From Desulfuromonas soudanensis (GTDB lineage: Bacteria; Desulfobacterota; Desulfuromonadia; Desulfuromonadales; WTL), in NCBI RefSeq assembly GCF_001278055.1, contig NZ_CP010802.1, forward strand, positions 1,713,504 to 1,777,503: 64,000 bases of DNA, in the 5' to 3' direction. Under the pieces are notes generated by a model. It ran no database searches. It had not been told where the DNA came from and saw only the letters and a program-made list of their open reading frames with translations. How positions within the stretch are numbered: position 1 is the first letter of the stretch; every line of letters starts with the position of its first letter. Shown piece after piece: positions 26,011 through 37,601 of this stretch. Made by a program: the position numbers and the translations under genes.

Positions 26011-26128
26011 ATCAGAGATGTTTTCTTCAGATACGGAAACTTAGAATATCAAGGATGTCCCCTATGATGGTAGTTTTTTGCTAAAGTTTCTTATTTGGGT
26101 AGGAAATAATGAGGGGAAGGTGGCTGCT

Positions 26129-27304
26129 ATGATTGCGGATTTCCTGATAGAAAGTTTGCTGGGTGCTGAGCTCAATAGCCGATTCATCAACATTAAATGT
26201 TTAAATTATCCCCCTCCTTCGGGCCAGCCGAAGAGAGGTTATTTTTCTATTGTGTTTGCGGCTAAGGATAAACAAACAGGCAAAGATGTTGTAATTAAAT
26301 TTATGGACCCAGATTCACTTGCTAATGATTACCGGATTAACTGCTTTAAAAGAGAGCCTAGGATATTAAAAGTTATTAAAGATGTTCCAAGATGCCTTCA
26401 GTTGGTAGAAGAACTTTGTAGATTCAATATTATGGTAAATGTTCCTGGATCTTCTCCATTTAAAGTTCCTTGCGATTACTTTGTAACGGAGTATATAGAA
26501 AACGATATCGACGAATATTTTTTTTCAGAAGAAAGTAATTCAACGTTAGAAAAATTGGTCCTATTTAGGCAAATAGTTAACTCAGTTGAAGCAATACATA
26601 GAAAACATATTTTTCACAGAGATTTGAAGCCTGATAATATGCGGTCAAGAGGTGTTTTAGAAAATAGAATTGTATATGTTATAGATTTTGGTACTGCAGC
26701 TCGATATGATTCTGCAAAAATATTGGATGAATATGGTGTAGGGTTTCACGTAGGCGCCAATATGTATTCAGCACCGGAGGCATTTCTAGGGTTTTCTGGG
26801 GACAGGGAGATAGCAAAATATACTGATTTTTATGCATTGGGATGTATTTTGTACGAGTTGTTTAATGAGAGGATGTATTTTGTTGAGCTTGATAAAAATC
26901 CAAATTTTCGTTTGGCATTAAATGCAATGGCATATGAATTAAATAAATATTCCTCTCGTGAAGAAAAAATAAAATCTTGGAATGAAAATATTAACCGAAT
27001 AAAAAGGATGGTGCGGTATCCACACTTCCAAGGGGGGGGGTGTAGTGCCGAGAGATCGATAATAGATATGATTATTAATTTACAACAAAGATTGTGTGCT
27101 TTTGATTTCAATAATAGACTTAGTGATTTTGAGTCAATTCGTGTCGTTATAAATAAATCAATTAGTGTTATTATGAATGAAAAAGATCAGCAAAGAATAC
27201 TGGCTAGGAAAGATGAAATAAAAAGAAATAAAATTCTTAAAATACAAAAAAAGAATGAAAAACTGAATAGGTATTTACTGCATCATAGGGGGTTAGAATG
27301 TTAA
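26129..27304 (+). CDS. Ser/Thr protein kinase (Hanks type)
   Basis: A 391-residue kinase. ATG 26129 is chosen for the GAGGGGAAGG RBS 8 nt upstream. Motifs are intact: glycine-loop RGYFSIVF, ATP lysine K57 (VVIKF), HRDLKPDN with D165, DFG D186, and YSAPEAF. The C-terminal tail (about residues 340-391) is rich in Lys and Glu and probably helical. There is no membrane segment. The gene is strongly A+T-rich with codon use unlike the flanks, indicating transfer. It overlaps the following TPR gene by 7 bp and sits directly upstream of a type I restriction operon, so a role in phage defence signalling is likely but unproven. Confidence 0.85.
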   Translation: MIADFLIESLLGAELNSRFINIKCLNYPPPSGQPKRGYFSIVFAAKDKQTGKDVVIKFMDPDSLANDYRINCFKREPRILKVIKDVPRCLQLVEELCRFNIMVNVPGSSPFKVPCDYFVTEYIENDIDEYFFSEESNSTLEKLVLFRQIVNSVEAIHRKHIFHRDLKPDNMRSRGVLENRIVYVIDFGTAARYDSAKILDEYGVGFHVGANMYSAPEAFLGFSGDREIAKYTDFYALGCILYELFNERMYFVELDKNPNFRLALNAMAYELNKYSSREEKIKSWNENINRIKRMVRYPHFQGGGCSAERSIIDMIINLQQRLCAFDFNNRLSDFESIRVVINKSISVIMNEKDQQRILARKDEIKRNKILKIQKKNEKLNRYLLHHRGLEC

Positions 27305-29121
27305 TCCAACAAATATCTTCAAATAGAAAAGAAATCCAGACAAAAGAAAGAGAAATAGAAGTTGTCGTAGGTGATGATGCGGATATGTCTTTTTCTTTTG
27401 GATTCAGGTCCTTGACTAAGTTGAATAATCAGACATGTTCAGCAACTACAAATTTTTCTGTCCTCGAAATCGCATCAAATGATCCCTTTGATTTTGAAAG
27501 TATATTTTCAGATGAATTTGAGGTGGTTAAGAAAAAATATGAAAAATTCAAAGATTCAACCTCATTCATAGGCAAGTTGTCGAGCCTAGCATTTGCATCC
27601 GGGAAGAGCAATGTCGCTATAAGAGAAATTGAAAGCATAATTCAAGTCAAAAAATCAAATAACTTAAAGCATCAATTGTCAGATATTTTTCTTCACGATG
27701 GTAGGTTGGGAGATGCTGAATCTGTGCTGGAAGGCATAGATGAATCGGACATTCTCTGTAATCTCAAATTAGCTTACTTGAAATTTAAAAATAACAATAT
27801 GGAGCTTGCTACGAACTACCTAGAAAGCGCCCTAAAGATAGACCCTAGTGATTCCAGGGTTCAAATGTTTTTAGGTGCACTCTATTTAAGTAACGGTGAA
27901 TGTGAGAAAGCTATAAGAAGTTTCAGGATTGCTTGTGAGACTAGGAAGGATTCTTCTTCTTTGCACGCTAATCTCGCGGTATCTCACCTTACTTTAGGTA
28001 ATGTAAAAAAGGCAATTGCAGAATTAAGAAGATCGATTGAACTAAATCCACTTAACGAAAACGCTATTGTACTTTATTCAGATTTATTATTTAGGGAAAA
28101 GAAATATGAGGCTTGTATTCCACAATTAGAGTTTTTTGTAAAATTTAACGAAAGTTCTGAGTATGGTTGGGAAAGGTTGGCTCGATCATATTTTTATGGG
28201 AAAAAATACAAGAAGGCCAAGATTGCCTTGGGTAAACTCACCGAATTATCTTCTGAACCATCTAATTTAAATAATATAGGTTTAGTGACTTGGAAGTTGG
28301 GAGATCTGAAAAAATCTTTATCCTATTTAGTTAATGCTGTAAATTATTCTTTGGATAAAGGAAAGGATATCTCAGTTCCTCTTCTTAATTTGACTATTCT
28401 TCTAAATGAAATTAAACATCCATCTAAAGTTGTTGATATTGTTGATGATTGTATTAAAAGTGAAGGTATAAAAATTAAAGAAGAAATATTTTCTGAAATA
28501 TGTATTCAATATTTAATAGCACTTGAATCAATGTCCAAATATCATAAGGCAACTGAGTTCATTGATAAATATGTGGGTTCACGATTTAAGGACATAAATA
28601 ATGCCATTCCAATCATTGTGTCAAAGTTATATTTGTCAACTGCAGTCAATAGTAATAAAGATGAATTTTACAAATATTCAAAACACCTAGCCGCCATTAT
28701 TATAGGTGAGGATATTAATCCTGATCGGAAAATGATGGTCGTAAATAACCTAATGTTTGGATATCTTTTTTTTGATGACATGTCATCTGCTAAAATTTTG
28801 GTAAATAATATTATTCCTTATTTAAATAAAGACCCTTTTTGTACGGCTACCTTTGGCCTATATAAAATGAAGAGGGGTGAAATTGAAAAGGGACTAGAAT
28901 TTTACCAATCTGCTATTTCTCTTACTAAAAACAGAGAATTTAAGACTAAAATTAGACAACGAATGTTTTTGGAACTTGGTAAGATATACCTAAATAGAAA
29001 TGACTTTAAAAAAGCTAAGGAATCTTTTCAAAAAGCAGTTAAAGAAAAAAGTGGATACAAATATGCTGCTGAAGAAGGTAACATATTTCTTAAACTCATT
29101 TCGGATAAAGGATTAACTTGA
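27298..29121 (+). CDS. Large TPR-repeat protein paired with the kinase
   Basis: A 607-residue protein. Residues 1-100 are non-repetitive (candidate kinase-contact or effector region). From about residue 110 to the end there are TPR units, for example NMELATNYLESALKIDPSD, CEKAIRSFRIACETRKD, VKKAIAELRRSIELNPLNE, and a last FKKAKESFQKAVKEKSG. It has no signal peptide or membrane helix. The start overlaps the kinase stop, so the two are translated together. The TPR superhelix probably senses a partner or phage protein and is a likely kinase substrate or adaptor. Base composition matches the kinase gene. Confidence 0.8.
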   Translation: MLIQQISSNRKEIQTKEREIEVVVGDDADMSFSFGFRSLTKLNNQTCSATTNFSVLEIASNDPFDFESIFSDEFEVVKKKYEKFKDSTSFIGKLSSLAFASGKSNVAIREIESIIQVKKSNNLKHQLSDIFLHDGRLGDAESVLEGIDESDILCNLKLAYLKFKNNNMELATNYLESALKIDPSDSRVQMFLGALYLSNGECEKAIRSFRIACETRKDSSSLHANLAVSHLTLGNVKKAIAELRRSIELNPLNENAIVLYSDLLFREKKYEACIPQLEFFVKFNESSEYGWERLARSYFYGKKYKKAKIALGKLTELSSEPSNLNNIGLVTWKLGDLKKSLSYLVNAVNYSLDKGKDISVPLLNLTILLNEIKHPSKVVDIVDDCIKSEGIKIKEEIFSEICIQYLIALESMSKYHKATEFIDKYVGSRFKDINNAIPIIVSKLYLSTAVNSNKDEFYKYSKHLAAIIIGEDINPDRKMMVVNNLMFGYLFFDDMSSAKILVNNIIPYLNKDPFCTATFGLYKMKRGEIEKGLEFYQSAISLTKNREFKTKIRQRMFLELGKIYLNRNDFKKAKESFQKAVKEKSGYKYAAEEGNIFLKLISDKGLT

Positions 29122-29183
29122 ATTAAATCGCAGAAGGCAAATCCAACGGTAAAAACATTTTGGCTTAAATATTGGAGATTTAG

Positions 29184-30836
29184 ATGTCAGCCCAGAAGTT
29201 TCTGCAGGACCTCGAAAAAAAGCTCTGGACCGCCGCCGACAAGCTGCGCTCCACCCTCGATGCGGCGCAGTACAAGCATGCGGTCCTCGGTCTCTTTTTC
29301 GTCAAGTACGTCTCCGACGCCTTCGACATTCGCCGTCAGGAGTTGATCGCTCAGTTTCAGAACGAAGATCACGACTACTACCTCAACCCCGGCGACTACG
29401 ATTCCGACGCAGAATACCAGGCCGAGATTGCCGCCGAGCTGGAGATCCGCGACTACTACACCGAGAAGAACGTCTTCTGGGTGCCGCAACTGGCGCGTTG
29501 GGAGACTCTGCAGAACAACTCCAAGCTGCCGCCCGGCAGCGAGATCGTCATCAAGAACGGCAAGGAGAGCGTCTACACCATCCGCAGCGTCGGCCGCCTG
29601 ATCGACGATGCGTTAGAGGCGATCGAGAAGGACAACCCCAAGCTCAAAGGGGTGCTCAACAAGCAGTACGGCCGCCTGCAGATCGACCAGGCCAAGCTCG
29701 GCGAGCTCATCGACCTGATCGCCACCATCCCCTTTGTCCATGAATCACTGCAGGCCAAGGACATCCTCGGCCACGTCTACGAATACTTCCTCGGCCAGTT
29801 CGCCCTCGCCGAAGGGAAGAAGGGCGGCCAGTTCTACACCCCCAAGTCGATCGTCACCCTGATCGTCGAGATGCTCCAGCCCTTTTCCGGGCGTGTCTAC
29901 GACCCGGCTATGGGTTCAGGCGGCTTCTTCGTGCAGAGCGAGCAGTTCATCAAGGAACACGGCGGCAAGCTCGGCAACGTCTCCATCTATGGGCAGGAGT
30001 ACAACCACACCACCTGGCAGCTCGCCGCCATGAACATGGTCATCCGCGGCCTCGACTTCAACTTCGGCAAGGAACCGGCCAACACCTTCACCAACGATCA
30101 GCACCTCGACCTGCGCGCCGACTTTGTCATGGCCAATCCCCCCTTCAACATGAAGGAGTGGGACACCGGCGTTGCCGACGACGATCCGCGCTGGCAGTAC
30201 GGCAAGCCGCCTTCCGGCAACGCCAACTTCGCCTGGCTGCAGCACATGCTCTACCACCTGGCACCGGGCGGCTCTCTGGGCCTGCTGCTGGCCAACGGTT
30301 CGATGAGTTCCAACACCAACACCGAGGGGGATATCCGCCGGGCGCTGGTGGAGAACGATCTGGTCGAGTGCATGGTCGCCCTGCCGGGGCAGCTCTTCAC
30401 CAACACCCAGATTCCCGCCTGTATCTGGTTTCTCACCCGCAACAAGAAGGCGCGGGGGACGCTGGCCGACCGTTCCGGCAAGGTGCTCTTCATCGATGCC
30501 CGCAACCTCGGCTACATGAAAGACCGCGTGCTGCGCGATTTCAAGTCGGAGGATATTCAAAGGGTCGCCGGGGTGTTTCATGCTTGGCAAAAGGGAGAGG
30601 GATACGCCGACGAAGCCGGCTTCTGCTGCTCGGCGACGCTGGAGGAGATCAAGAAGCACGACTTCGTGTTGACGCCGGGGCGTTATGTCGGTGCGGCGGA
30701 TGAGGTGGAGGATGGCGAACCTTTTGCCGAGAAGATGGCGCGGTTGACGGCGCAGTTGCAGGAGCAGTTTGCGCGGAGTAGCGAGTTGGAAGGTGAGATT
30801 AAGCGGAATTTGGCGGGGTTGGGCTATGAGTGCTGA
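29184..30836 (+). CDS. hsdM: Type I restriction-modification methyltransferase HsdM
   Basis: A 550-residue N6-adenine methyltransferase. The N-terminal helical domain LEKKLWTAADKLRSTLDAAQYKH (core LWTAADKLR) leads to SAM motif I at D240 (DPAMGSGGF) and catalytic NPPF at N318. It has the usual length, ATG 29184 with GGAG 8 nt upstream, and ends overlapping hsdS. It methylates the recognition site set by HsdS and forms the core of the restriction complex. GC-rich codon use contrasts with the kinase/TPR genes just before it. Confidence 0.95.
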   Translation: MSAQKFLQDLEKKLWTAADKLRSTLDAAQYKHAVLGLFFVKYVSDAFDIRRQELIAQFQNEDHDYYLNPGDYDSDAEYQAEIAAELEIRDYYTEKNVFWVPQLARWETLQNNSKLPPGSEIVIKNGKESVYTIRSVGRLIDDALEAIEKDNPKLKGVLNKQYGRLQIDQAKLGELIDLIATIPFVHESLQAKDILGHVYEYFLGQFALAEGKKGGQFYTPKSIVTLIVEMLQPFSGRVYDPAMGSGGFFVQSEQFIKEHGGKLGNVSIYGQEYNHTTWQLAAMNMVIRGLDFNFGKEPANTFTNDQHLDLRADFVMANPPFNMKEWDTGVADDDPRWQYGKPPSGNANFAWLQHMLYHLAPGGSLGLLLANGSMSSNTNTEGDIRRALVENDLVECMVALPGQLFTNTQIPACIWFLTRNKKARGTLADRSGKVLFIDARNLGYMKDRVLRDFKSEDIQRVAGVFHAWQKGEGYADEAGFCCSATLEEIKKHDFVLTPGRYVGAADEVEDGEPFAEKMARLTAQLQEQFARSSELEGEIKRNLAGLGYEC

Positions 30837-32235
30837 GTGGCCCACAGTTCAACTGCAGGATGTTGCAGAATTAAAAGGTGGTTATGCCTTTAAAAGCGAA
30901 GAATATACTGATTCTGGCCGCTTTGTTCTCAGGACAGTAAATATTGACGGTAGCGGACGAATCACTCGGAATGGCGCAACTTTCGTATCAGAAGAAAAAT
31001 CAAAAGAGTACGAAAGATTTGCCTTGCAGCCATGGGATACGCTTTTCGTTATGGTGGGGGCAACGCTAGGCAAAACAGGTATCGTCAAAGAATCTGATTT
31101 GCCTGCGCTGCTCAATCAAAATATGTGGGTGGTCAGGGCGAAAGATGACAAAGTCAATCAACGCTATCTCTATTATGTATTCACACATAAATCAAAAGAC
31201 CTCTTAGCGTGGGCATCGGGTGCGGCCAGAGAGTTTGTCCGTAGAGATGATTTTCGGACAATGGAGTTGGCCCTGCCTCCAAGAGAGGTCCAAGATGAAA
31301 TTGCAAATTCTATTGGGGCAATAGACGACAAAATCGAACTCAACCGCCAAATCAACCAAACCCTCGAACAGATCGCCCAGACCATCTTCAAAAACTGGTT
31401 TGTCGATTTCGAGCCGGTCAAAGCCAAGATCGAAGCCAAAGCCGCAGGCCGCGACCCCGAGCGCGCCGCCATGTGCGCCATCAGCGGTTTATGCCCGAAT
31501 GGGTACAAACTTGAGCCCGAACTCGACCAACTCCCCCCCGAGCAATACCAACAACTCGCCGCAACCGCCGCCCTGTTTCCCGATGAGCTGGTGGAGTCGG
31601 AGTTGGGGTTGATTCCGGTGGGGTGGGAGCATCAAGAGTTGTCTGCACTTTGTCAATTCGCGGCTGGGTCGGCTTTCAAGCCTGAACACCAAGGTCAATC
31701 CGAGGGGGAGTATCCATTTATAAAAGTTAGTGACATGAACCTTGAAGGGAATGAGATTTTCATCCGATCTGCACAAAACTATATATTTGAACCTCAGCGG
31801 AAAGCGATGAATTCTAAATTACATCCGAGTGGAGCAACGGTTTTCGCTAAGATTGGGGTTGCACTATTATCCAATCGCAGACGGTTGTTAAGAGTGCCAA
31901 CCATTGTCGATAACAATATGATGTCTGCTGCTCCATGTGGCGGCGAGTCGATGTCATGTTATTTGTACTTACTCCTTAGTTCGATTGATTTCACTGTTTT
32001 TGCAAACGGAACAGCATTGCCATATTTGAATGTATCTGATCTAAAAAAAATTCAAGTAGTTGTTCCTTCTCGTAACTCTCAAAATCAAATCTGGGATTTT
32101 TTCAATCGTATAGCTAGCCCGTTGTTTGAGAAAATTTATGAAAATTCGTCTCAATCTCAAACTTTAATCGATTTGCGCGATTCTCTATTGCCTAAACTTA
32201 TTTCGGGTGAAGCGCCTTTTTACAAGGGCGTTTGA
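30826..32235 (+). CDS. hsdS: Type I restriction specificity subunit HsdS
   Basis: A 469-residue protein starting at ATG 30826, 11 bp inside the end of hsdM. Two target-recognition domains (about residues 5-165 and 275-425) are each followed by a conserved helix: IDDKIELNRQINQTLEQIAQ (20 residues) after the first, and LIDLRDSLLPKLISGE at the end. The recognition domains are A+T-rich while the central conserved region is GC-rich, the mosaic left by domain swapping. It sets the bipartite DNA sequence recognised by the M and R subunits. Confidence 0.94.
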   Translation: MSAEWPTVQLQDVAELKGGYAFKSEEYTDSGRFVLRTVNIDGSGRITRNGATFVSEEKSKEYERFALQPWDTLFVMVGATLGKTGIVKESDLPALLNQNMWVVRAKDDKVNQRYLYYVFTHKSKDLLAWASGAAREFVRRDDFRTMELALPPREVQDEIANSIGAIDDKIELNRQINQTLEQIAQTIFKNWFVDFEPVKAKIEAKAAGRDPERAAMCAISGLCPNGYKLEPELDQLPPEQYQQLAATAALFPDELVESELGLIPVGWEHQELSALCQFAAGSAFKPEHQGQSEGEYPFIKVSDMNLEGNEIFIRSAQNYIFEPQRKAMNSKLHPSGATVFAKIGVALLSNRRRLLRVPTIVDNNMMSAAPCGGESMSCYLYLLLSSIDFTVFANGTALPYLNVSDLKKIQVVVPSRNSQNQIWDFFNRIASPLFEKIYENSSQSQTLIDLRDSLLPKLISGEAPFYKGV

Positions 32236-32244
32236 GACAACAAT

Positions 32245-33261
32245 ATGGACTTTCTTAAGAAAAAATATGACGAAGAACTGAACAGCGAAGGTGCTGTCGA
32301 AATAGTCGGTTACCCGTTCGACCGGAGTCGTATTTTAGGCGAACTGGAGCCGACTACTTACGATATGGCTTTTGCTGATTGGCTTGAACAACGGCGGTTA
32401 CGATTACTGGAGAAAGCAGATGAAATAATCTCGCAGTTCGATAACGCCCCAAGATTTGAGCGCCTCAAAAGGACTTACAAGGCTGGTGGATCAATACCTT
32501 TTGTTGGTGCGGGTATTTCAATCCAATGTGGTTATCCAGGATGGACAAAATTTCTCTACCAAACTTGCGCCGAATCGCATGTGAGAGGAGATGTTCTAAC
32601 CGAGCTTTTGCAAAAGGGTGAATACGAGCTGGCGGCACAATTACTACATGATGATTTAGGCGCTGCTCTTTTTAATGAAAACATGGAATCCGTATTTTCT
32701 TCAGAAAAAGACCTAATTGGAGCCATCCATTATTTACCACTGCTTTATCCTGGTAGTTCCGTTATTACAACTAACTATGACAGATTAATCGAACGAGCAT
32801 ATAAGGGATTTCAGCAAGGTTTTGATACAATCAAATATGGGCGAAGCCTAGCTGAATGTGTACGGTTAATGGCCGCTGGGAGTAGAATGCTTCTTAAGCT
32901 TCATGGTGAATGTGATCAAGCTGAAGACCGGGTTCTTTTGAAGCGTGAATATGACGCTGCATACGCTGACGGTGCTTCGGTAGAGATATTTTTTAATCGT
33001 GTACTTTTCGGAAAGTCATTATTGTTTGTCGGGTGTAGCCTAACTGTTGATCGTACGATTAAATCAATGATTGAAGTTGTCAGTAAATATGGTGCAACGA
33101 CGCTCCCGAGGCACTATGCAATTTTGGAATTGAAAGACGACGATGACCGTGTAGCTAGAAAAAAGTCATTGGCGGCAGCAAATATATTTCCCATTTGGTA
33201 CCCCGAGAATGATCACGAAGAATCAATCGAATCTATATGTTTGAAGTTGTTAGAGGATTAA
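32245..33261 (+). CDS. SIR2-like domain protein embedded in the hsd operon
   Basis: A 338-residue protein. The SIR2_2-type Rossmann core begins near residue 80: FVGAGIS (NAD loop, residues 86-92), TTNYD with N177 and D179, LKLHGE with H220, and LLFVGCSLTVDRT near the end. These are the residues used by NAD-hydrolysing defence SIR2 proteins. Residues 1-80 are a helical extension. It lies 9 bp after hsdS and 3 bp before hsdR, so it is an operon member, yet its base composition is A+T-rich. I infer an abortive-infection NADase tied to the restriction system. Enzyme activity is not demonstrated by sequence. Confidence 0.85.
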   Translation: MDFLKKKYDEELNSEGAVEIVGYPFDRSRILGELEPTTYDMAFADWLEQRRLRLLEKADEIISQFDNAPRFERLKRTYKAGGSIPFVGAGISIQCGYPGWTKFLYQTCAESHVRGDVLTELLQKGEYELAAQLLHDDLGAALFNENMESVFSSEKDLIGAIHYLPLLYPGSSVITTNYDRLIERAYKGFQQGFDTIKYGRSLAECVRLMAAGSRMLLKLHGECDQAEDRVLLKREYDAAYADGASVEIFFNRVLFGKSLLFVGCSLTVDRTIKSMIEVVSKYGATTLPRHYAILELKDDDDRVARKKSLAAANIFPIWYPENDHEESIESICLKLLED

Positions 33262-33264
33262 TCC

Positions 33265-36405
<3,141 letters not shown>

Positions 36406-36406
36406 G

Positions 36407-36684
36407 ATGACAAATTCGCCATATTTAAGTGACTTGAATAGGCTTGCGGATGTTATAGCTGCGATTCAGGTTATGGGAACTTACAAGTTTTACAAGCTCA
36501 ATTTAAGGGTTGGGCTGACCGAATCAGTGGCTAGTCATCGAATGCGGACTACTGGAGAATCATTTTTGAGGAGCACCCAGAATTTTTCCGCCTGGACTCT
36601 GGAAAAATGAATGCTTCCCTAGTCTGGAGGCGTACACACCAGAAACTTTACGATGTTGATAAAGAAAAGAAACTTAGAATATAA
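36407..36684 (+). pseudogene. Frameshifted, nonsense-mutated small gene after hsdR
   Basis: ATG 36407 opens MTNSPYLSDLNRLADVIAAI and continues to YKFYKL near 36499. The family-like continuation FKGWADRISG is in the +1-shifted frame from 36502, reaches TAG 36532, and then continues in the same frame as SSNADYWRIIFEEHPEFFRL, LVWRRTHQKLYDVDKEKKLRI, ending at TAA 36682-36684. One indel near 36500 and one stop (likely from CAG) therefore break a single gene. I recall similar small proteins next to hsdR genes in other bacteria, with a longer C-terminus, but cannot name a function. Confidence 0.65.
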
Positions 36685-36884
36685 AGAACGTTCCCTCGGA
36701 CCATAAGATCACCCAATCCAAGCGCAAATTCCCAACCCCAAAGGCTTGTGGCATCTTGAGTGGAAAATTTGACATTTGGAACATGTCTTGTCAAAGGATA
36801 GAAACTGAACTTACGTGGTTGGTTCGCTGAGGTGTTAATGATCTTGAGTTTTTCTAAAGTATTTAATTTCAATCGAGGTTAAGC

Positions 36885-37571
36885 ATGTTTGATAAAAATG
36901 ATGATGATTGGCTTGCAATAAGAGAATTGTTTCTTAAAAAGAGGCGATATTTCCTGCTTTCATCTTTGGTTGTTTTGTTTGTAGAATTATCCCAGGTTAG
37001 GATTGAAAAAGTAAATATTTTTGGGAATGAGTTGATTATTGACAACCCAAATATGATCACATTTTGGCTTTGGGGAATGTTTTTTTATTTCGGTATAATG
37101 TATTTCTATTATTTTAAAATTGTAAAAAAATCATCAGAATTTGAATATTGTTATTCAGAGTATAAAAGAATTTTATTTAAAAACTTAGTTGATGAGTCAT
37201 TTATTGCAAATCAAGAAACATTATGTAGGGACTATTTTAAAGCAGATCGAGGTACTAATTATATAATTGAAGATTCGAGAGTCATTAAGTCTGGTGGTAG
37301 AAAGATTGAAGTGCGATTTAAGCGAAACCTTGTGCTTTCGCAAGAACCTGGTCATGCGTTCCATCAAAATATTTACCCAGATGATTTGATAGTGGATGTT
37401 CCGATTATGTCACATCTTAAGTCTCTACTTATATCAAACATTAAAGCTTCCCTGCATACAAAATATTTTTTTGAGTCATACCTTCCATATGCTATGGGGT
37501 TGGTTGTGATAATAATTAAGTTTGTAAATATTTTCTCGCCTTATGGTGTCAAAATGATGCAACATCTGTAG
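36885..37571 (+). CDS. Membrane protein of unknown family
   Basis: A 228-residue protein with three predicted membrane helices: residues 22-36 (YFLLSSLVVLFVELS), 57-77 (MITFWLWGMFFYFGIMYFYY) and about 200-218 (YLPYAMGLVVIIIKFVNIF). A roughly 115-residue soluble segment lies between the second and third. GAGGTT precedes ATG 36885. The gene is very A+T-rich. It starts a two-gene unit with the next gene (30 bp apart) at the distal end of the defence island. Effector membrane proteins in such islands often disrupt the membrane, but nothing here proves that. Confidence 0.6.
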   Translation: MFDKNDDDWLAIRELFLKKRRYFLLSSLVVLFVELSQVRIEKVNIFGNELIIDNPNMITFWLWGMFFYFGIMYFYYFKIVKKSSEFEYCYSEYKRILFKNLVDESFIANQETLCRDYFKADRGTNYIIEDSRVIKSGGRKIEVRFKRNLVLSQEPGHAFHQNIYPDDLIVDVPIMSHLKSLLISNIKASLHTKYFFESYLPYAMGLVVIIIKFVNIFSPYGVKMMQHL

Positions 37572-37601
37572 GTTTTGTGGAACTTTAAAGTGGAGGTAGT
37601 T

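Larger units (their letters stand above)
24482..26067 (+). pseudogene. Reading-frame remnant interrupted by the IS element
   Basis: Without the IS and one 9-bp duplication, one frame is open from 24482 through 24685 and continues 26020-26067 to TGA, about 84 codons. The junction falls on codon boundaries. The residues include IKRLVGCVREELEGLFSPHGW before the insertion (core EELEGLFSPHGW) and VFFRYGNLEYQGCPL after it. There is no convincing start codon, so this may be the 3' end of a gene truncated at the island boundary. I recognise no family. Coding status is uncertain. Confidence 0.35.

Noticed and set aside
36648-36872. 74-codon minus-strand frame after the broken gene
   Set aside because: No RBS, no domain, and it overlaps the end of the pseudogene. 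The 200-bp gap is treated as non-coding.
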